In this document: one piece after another, positions 63,073 through 64,000 of the stretch
Layout: the number at the start of each line of letters is the position of its first letter
Numbering within the stretch: position 1 is the first letter of the stretch
DNA from: Streptomyces griseochromogenes
GTDB lineage: Bacteria; Actinomycetota; Actinomycetes; Streptomycetales; Streptomycetaceae
Assembly: GCF_001542625.1 (NCBI RefSeq)
Contig: NZ_CP016279.1
Span: 9,114,001 to 9,178,000 of the forward strand
DNA: 64,000 nucleotides
Direction of reading: 5' to 3'
Translations under genes and position numbers: made by a program
Notes under the pieces: generated by a model
What the model saw: the letters and a program-made list of their open reading frames with translations, nothing else
What the model was told of the DNA's origin: nothing
Database searches by the model: none

Positions 63073-63460
63073 GGAAGTTCTCCTGACCTTCGACGTAGGC
63101 CCACAGCGACTCGTCGGTGGGCTGCCAGGCTGGATCGGGGTAGATGCAGTCGACCGGGCAGGCCTGGACGCACTTGGCGCAGCCGTTGCACAGCTCCGGA
63201 ACGATCACCACGTCCAGTCCACGGTTGTAGACCGCGCTGAACTGCGGCGGGCAGGCCCGCATGCAGGAGTCGCAGCCGATGCACTCGGCCTGTTCGATCC
63301 GGCGGGGCTCCTTGCGCCACTCGCTGTTGCGCCGTCGCTCGGCGATGCGCTGCTCCACCGTGGCCGCGGGAGCGTCCTGTGCCGCCTCGCCCTCGGGCGG
63401 GGCGGCGAAATGCGGTGATGTCAGGGGTGGTTGGGAGGGTTGTGATGTCTGGGAGGTCAT
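63059..63460 (-). CDS. 2x[4Fe-4S] ferredoxin
   Basis: A 133-residue electron carrier. The N-terminal ~55 residues are low complexity (Ser/Pro/Gln rich); the C-terminal part has two cluster motifs, CIGCDSCMRACP and CNGCAKCVQACPVDCIYP, each with the CxxCxxCxxxCP pattern of a bacterial [4Fe-4S] ferredoxin. It probably supplies electrons to the desaturase-like or flavin enzyme of the cluster. ATG 63460 has AGGAAA upstream. About 100 bp separate it from the aldehyde dehydrogenase stop, with no clear hairpin seen there. Confidence 0.9.
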   Translation of the reverse strand: MTSQTSQPSQPPLTSPHFAAPPEGEAAQDAPAATVEQRIAERRRNSEWRKEPRRIEQAECIGCDSCMRACPPQFSAVYNRGLDVVIVPELCNGCAKCVQACPVDCIYPDPAWQPTDESLWAYVEGQENFRAPK

Positions 63461-63561
63461 GGTGTTTCCTGGCTCGGAGGGAAGACCTGCGCGGTGGCGC
63501 ACGGACCGTGCGGGTGCGGTGCGGAACCGGGAAGGGCGCCGGCCGGGGCGGGGTGGGGCCC

Positions 63562-64000
63562 TCAGCGCGCGGCCGGCGCGTGCTGCAGGATCTTCAGGCG
63601 TCCGAAGGCGAGCAGCCCCTGGTCCCCGCCCTCGTATCCGTAGCCGCTGTCCAGTCGCCCGCCGAGCGGAGCGTCCGGGGCCGCGCCGGCGGCGCAGTTG
63701 ATGGACACGCTGCCGGCGTCGATCCGGCGGGCCAGTTCACGGGCGTGCTCCAAGTCCCCGAAGACGTAGGCCGACAGGGCGTAGTCCGTGCCGCCTGCGA
63801 GGGTGACGCACTCTTCGTCGTCCGTGTACGCGACGAAGGGAGCGATCGGCCCGAAGGGCTCCTCCCGCAGGATCCGGGCGTCCCGAGGCGTGCCGGTGAG
63901 AACCGTCGCGGGGTAGTAGAAGCCGGGGGCGCCGGGCAGCTCGCCGCCCGCGCGAACCGTCGCGCCCTTGGCGACCGCGTCGGTGACGAGCTCATGCATC
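63562..64000 (-). CDS. Aldehyde dehydrogenase, C-terminal part
   Basis: Runs off the right edge; the last ~146 residues are present. EEPFGPIAPFVAYTDDEECVTLAGGTDYALSAYVFG is the typical end of the NAD(P)-dependent aldehyde dehydrogenase fold, with the EEPFGP motif; DSGYGYEGGDQGLLAFGRLK is the tail of the succinate-semialdehyde/lactaldehyde group. The catalytic Cys lies outside the window. Same strand and direction as the cluster, so it is probably an upstream part of the same pathway. Confidence 0.85.
   Translation of the reverse strand, partial: MHELVTDAVAKGATVRAGGELPGAPGFYYPATVLTGTPRDARILREEPFGPIAPFVAYTDDEECVTLAGGTDYALSAYVFGDLEHARELARRIDAGSVSINCAAGAAPDAPLGGRLDSGYGYEGGDQGLLAFGRLKILQHAPAAR

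Overview
The window is chromosomal DNA of a Streptomyces species or a very close relative. The evidence is the very high GC content, GTG starts and GTGA/ATGA stop-start overlaps, a DasR-type operator pair at a chitinase gene, the linked order glyS - zinc ABC transporter - zur - uppS - recO ... leuA ... era (the order I recall for streptomycete cores), and a leuA leader peptide with four consecutive leucine codons.

Layout. 1-5.8 kb: end of a serine hydrolase, a small secreted protein, a TetR regulator with an aldo/keto reductase, a GH18 chitinase, a LysE exporter and an endonuclease/exonuclease/phosphatase-family protein. 5.8-14.8 kb: core genes glyS, the zinc uptake operon with its regulator Zur, a YcxB-like membrane protein, a histidine acid phosphatase, uppS and recO. 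The 5' end of recO has been amplified in a 128-bp tandem array. 15-23.1 kb: a truncated aryl-AMP ligase, then a peptide/sialate-type ABC importer operon ending in a DapA/NanA-family aldolase. 23.1-36 kb: accessory DNA, made of a DUF397/XRE/ATPase regulatory triad, an Rpn-type gene split by a group II intron with a frameshifted maturase, and a T7SS-type Rhs polymorphic toxin with a probable immunity gene and two partner genes. 36-42 kb: sialidase, two-component system and MMPL exporter as one operon, then a TerB-like protein. 42.2-51.1 kb: leuA with its attenuator, a protealysin-like M4 protease with an emfourin-like inhibitor, a GH1 glucosidase with an MFS transporter, an SDR/XRE divergent pair, and era.

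51.3-64 kb (running off the right edge): a tightly overlapped minus-strand operon that looks like a natural-product gene cluster. It encodes an aldehyde dehydrogenase, a 2x[4Fe-4S] ferredoxin, a 669-aa protein I do not recognise, three ATP-grasp ligases, an MFS exporter, an FAD/NAD(P)-binding protein, a fumarase-superfamily lyase and a membrane di-iron desaturase-like enzyme. The adjacent flavoprotein/lyase pair matches the architecture of CreE/CreD, the aspartate-nitrosuccinate (nitrous acid forming) pathway. If so, the cluster may make an N-N bonded or nitrosated peptide-like compound. This and the recO repeat array are the two most unusual things in the window.

All assignments come from reading motifs and gene context; no database search was run.
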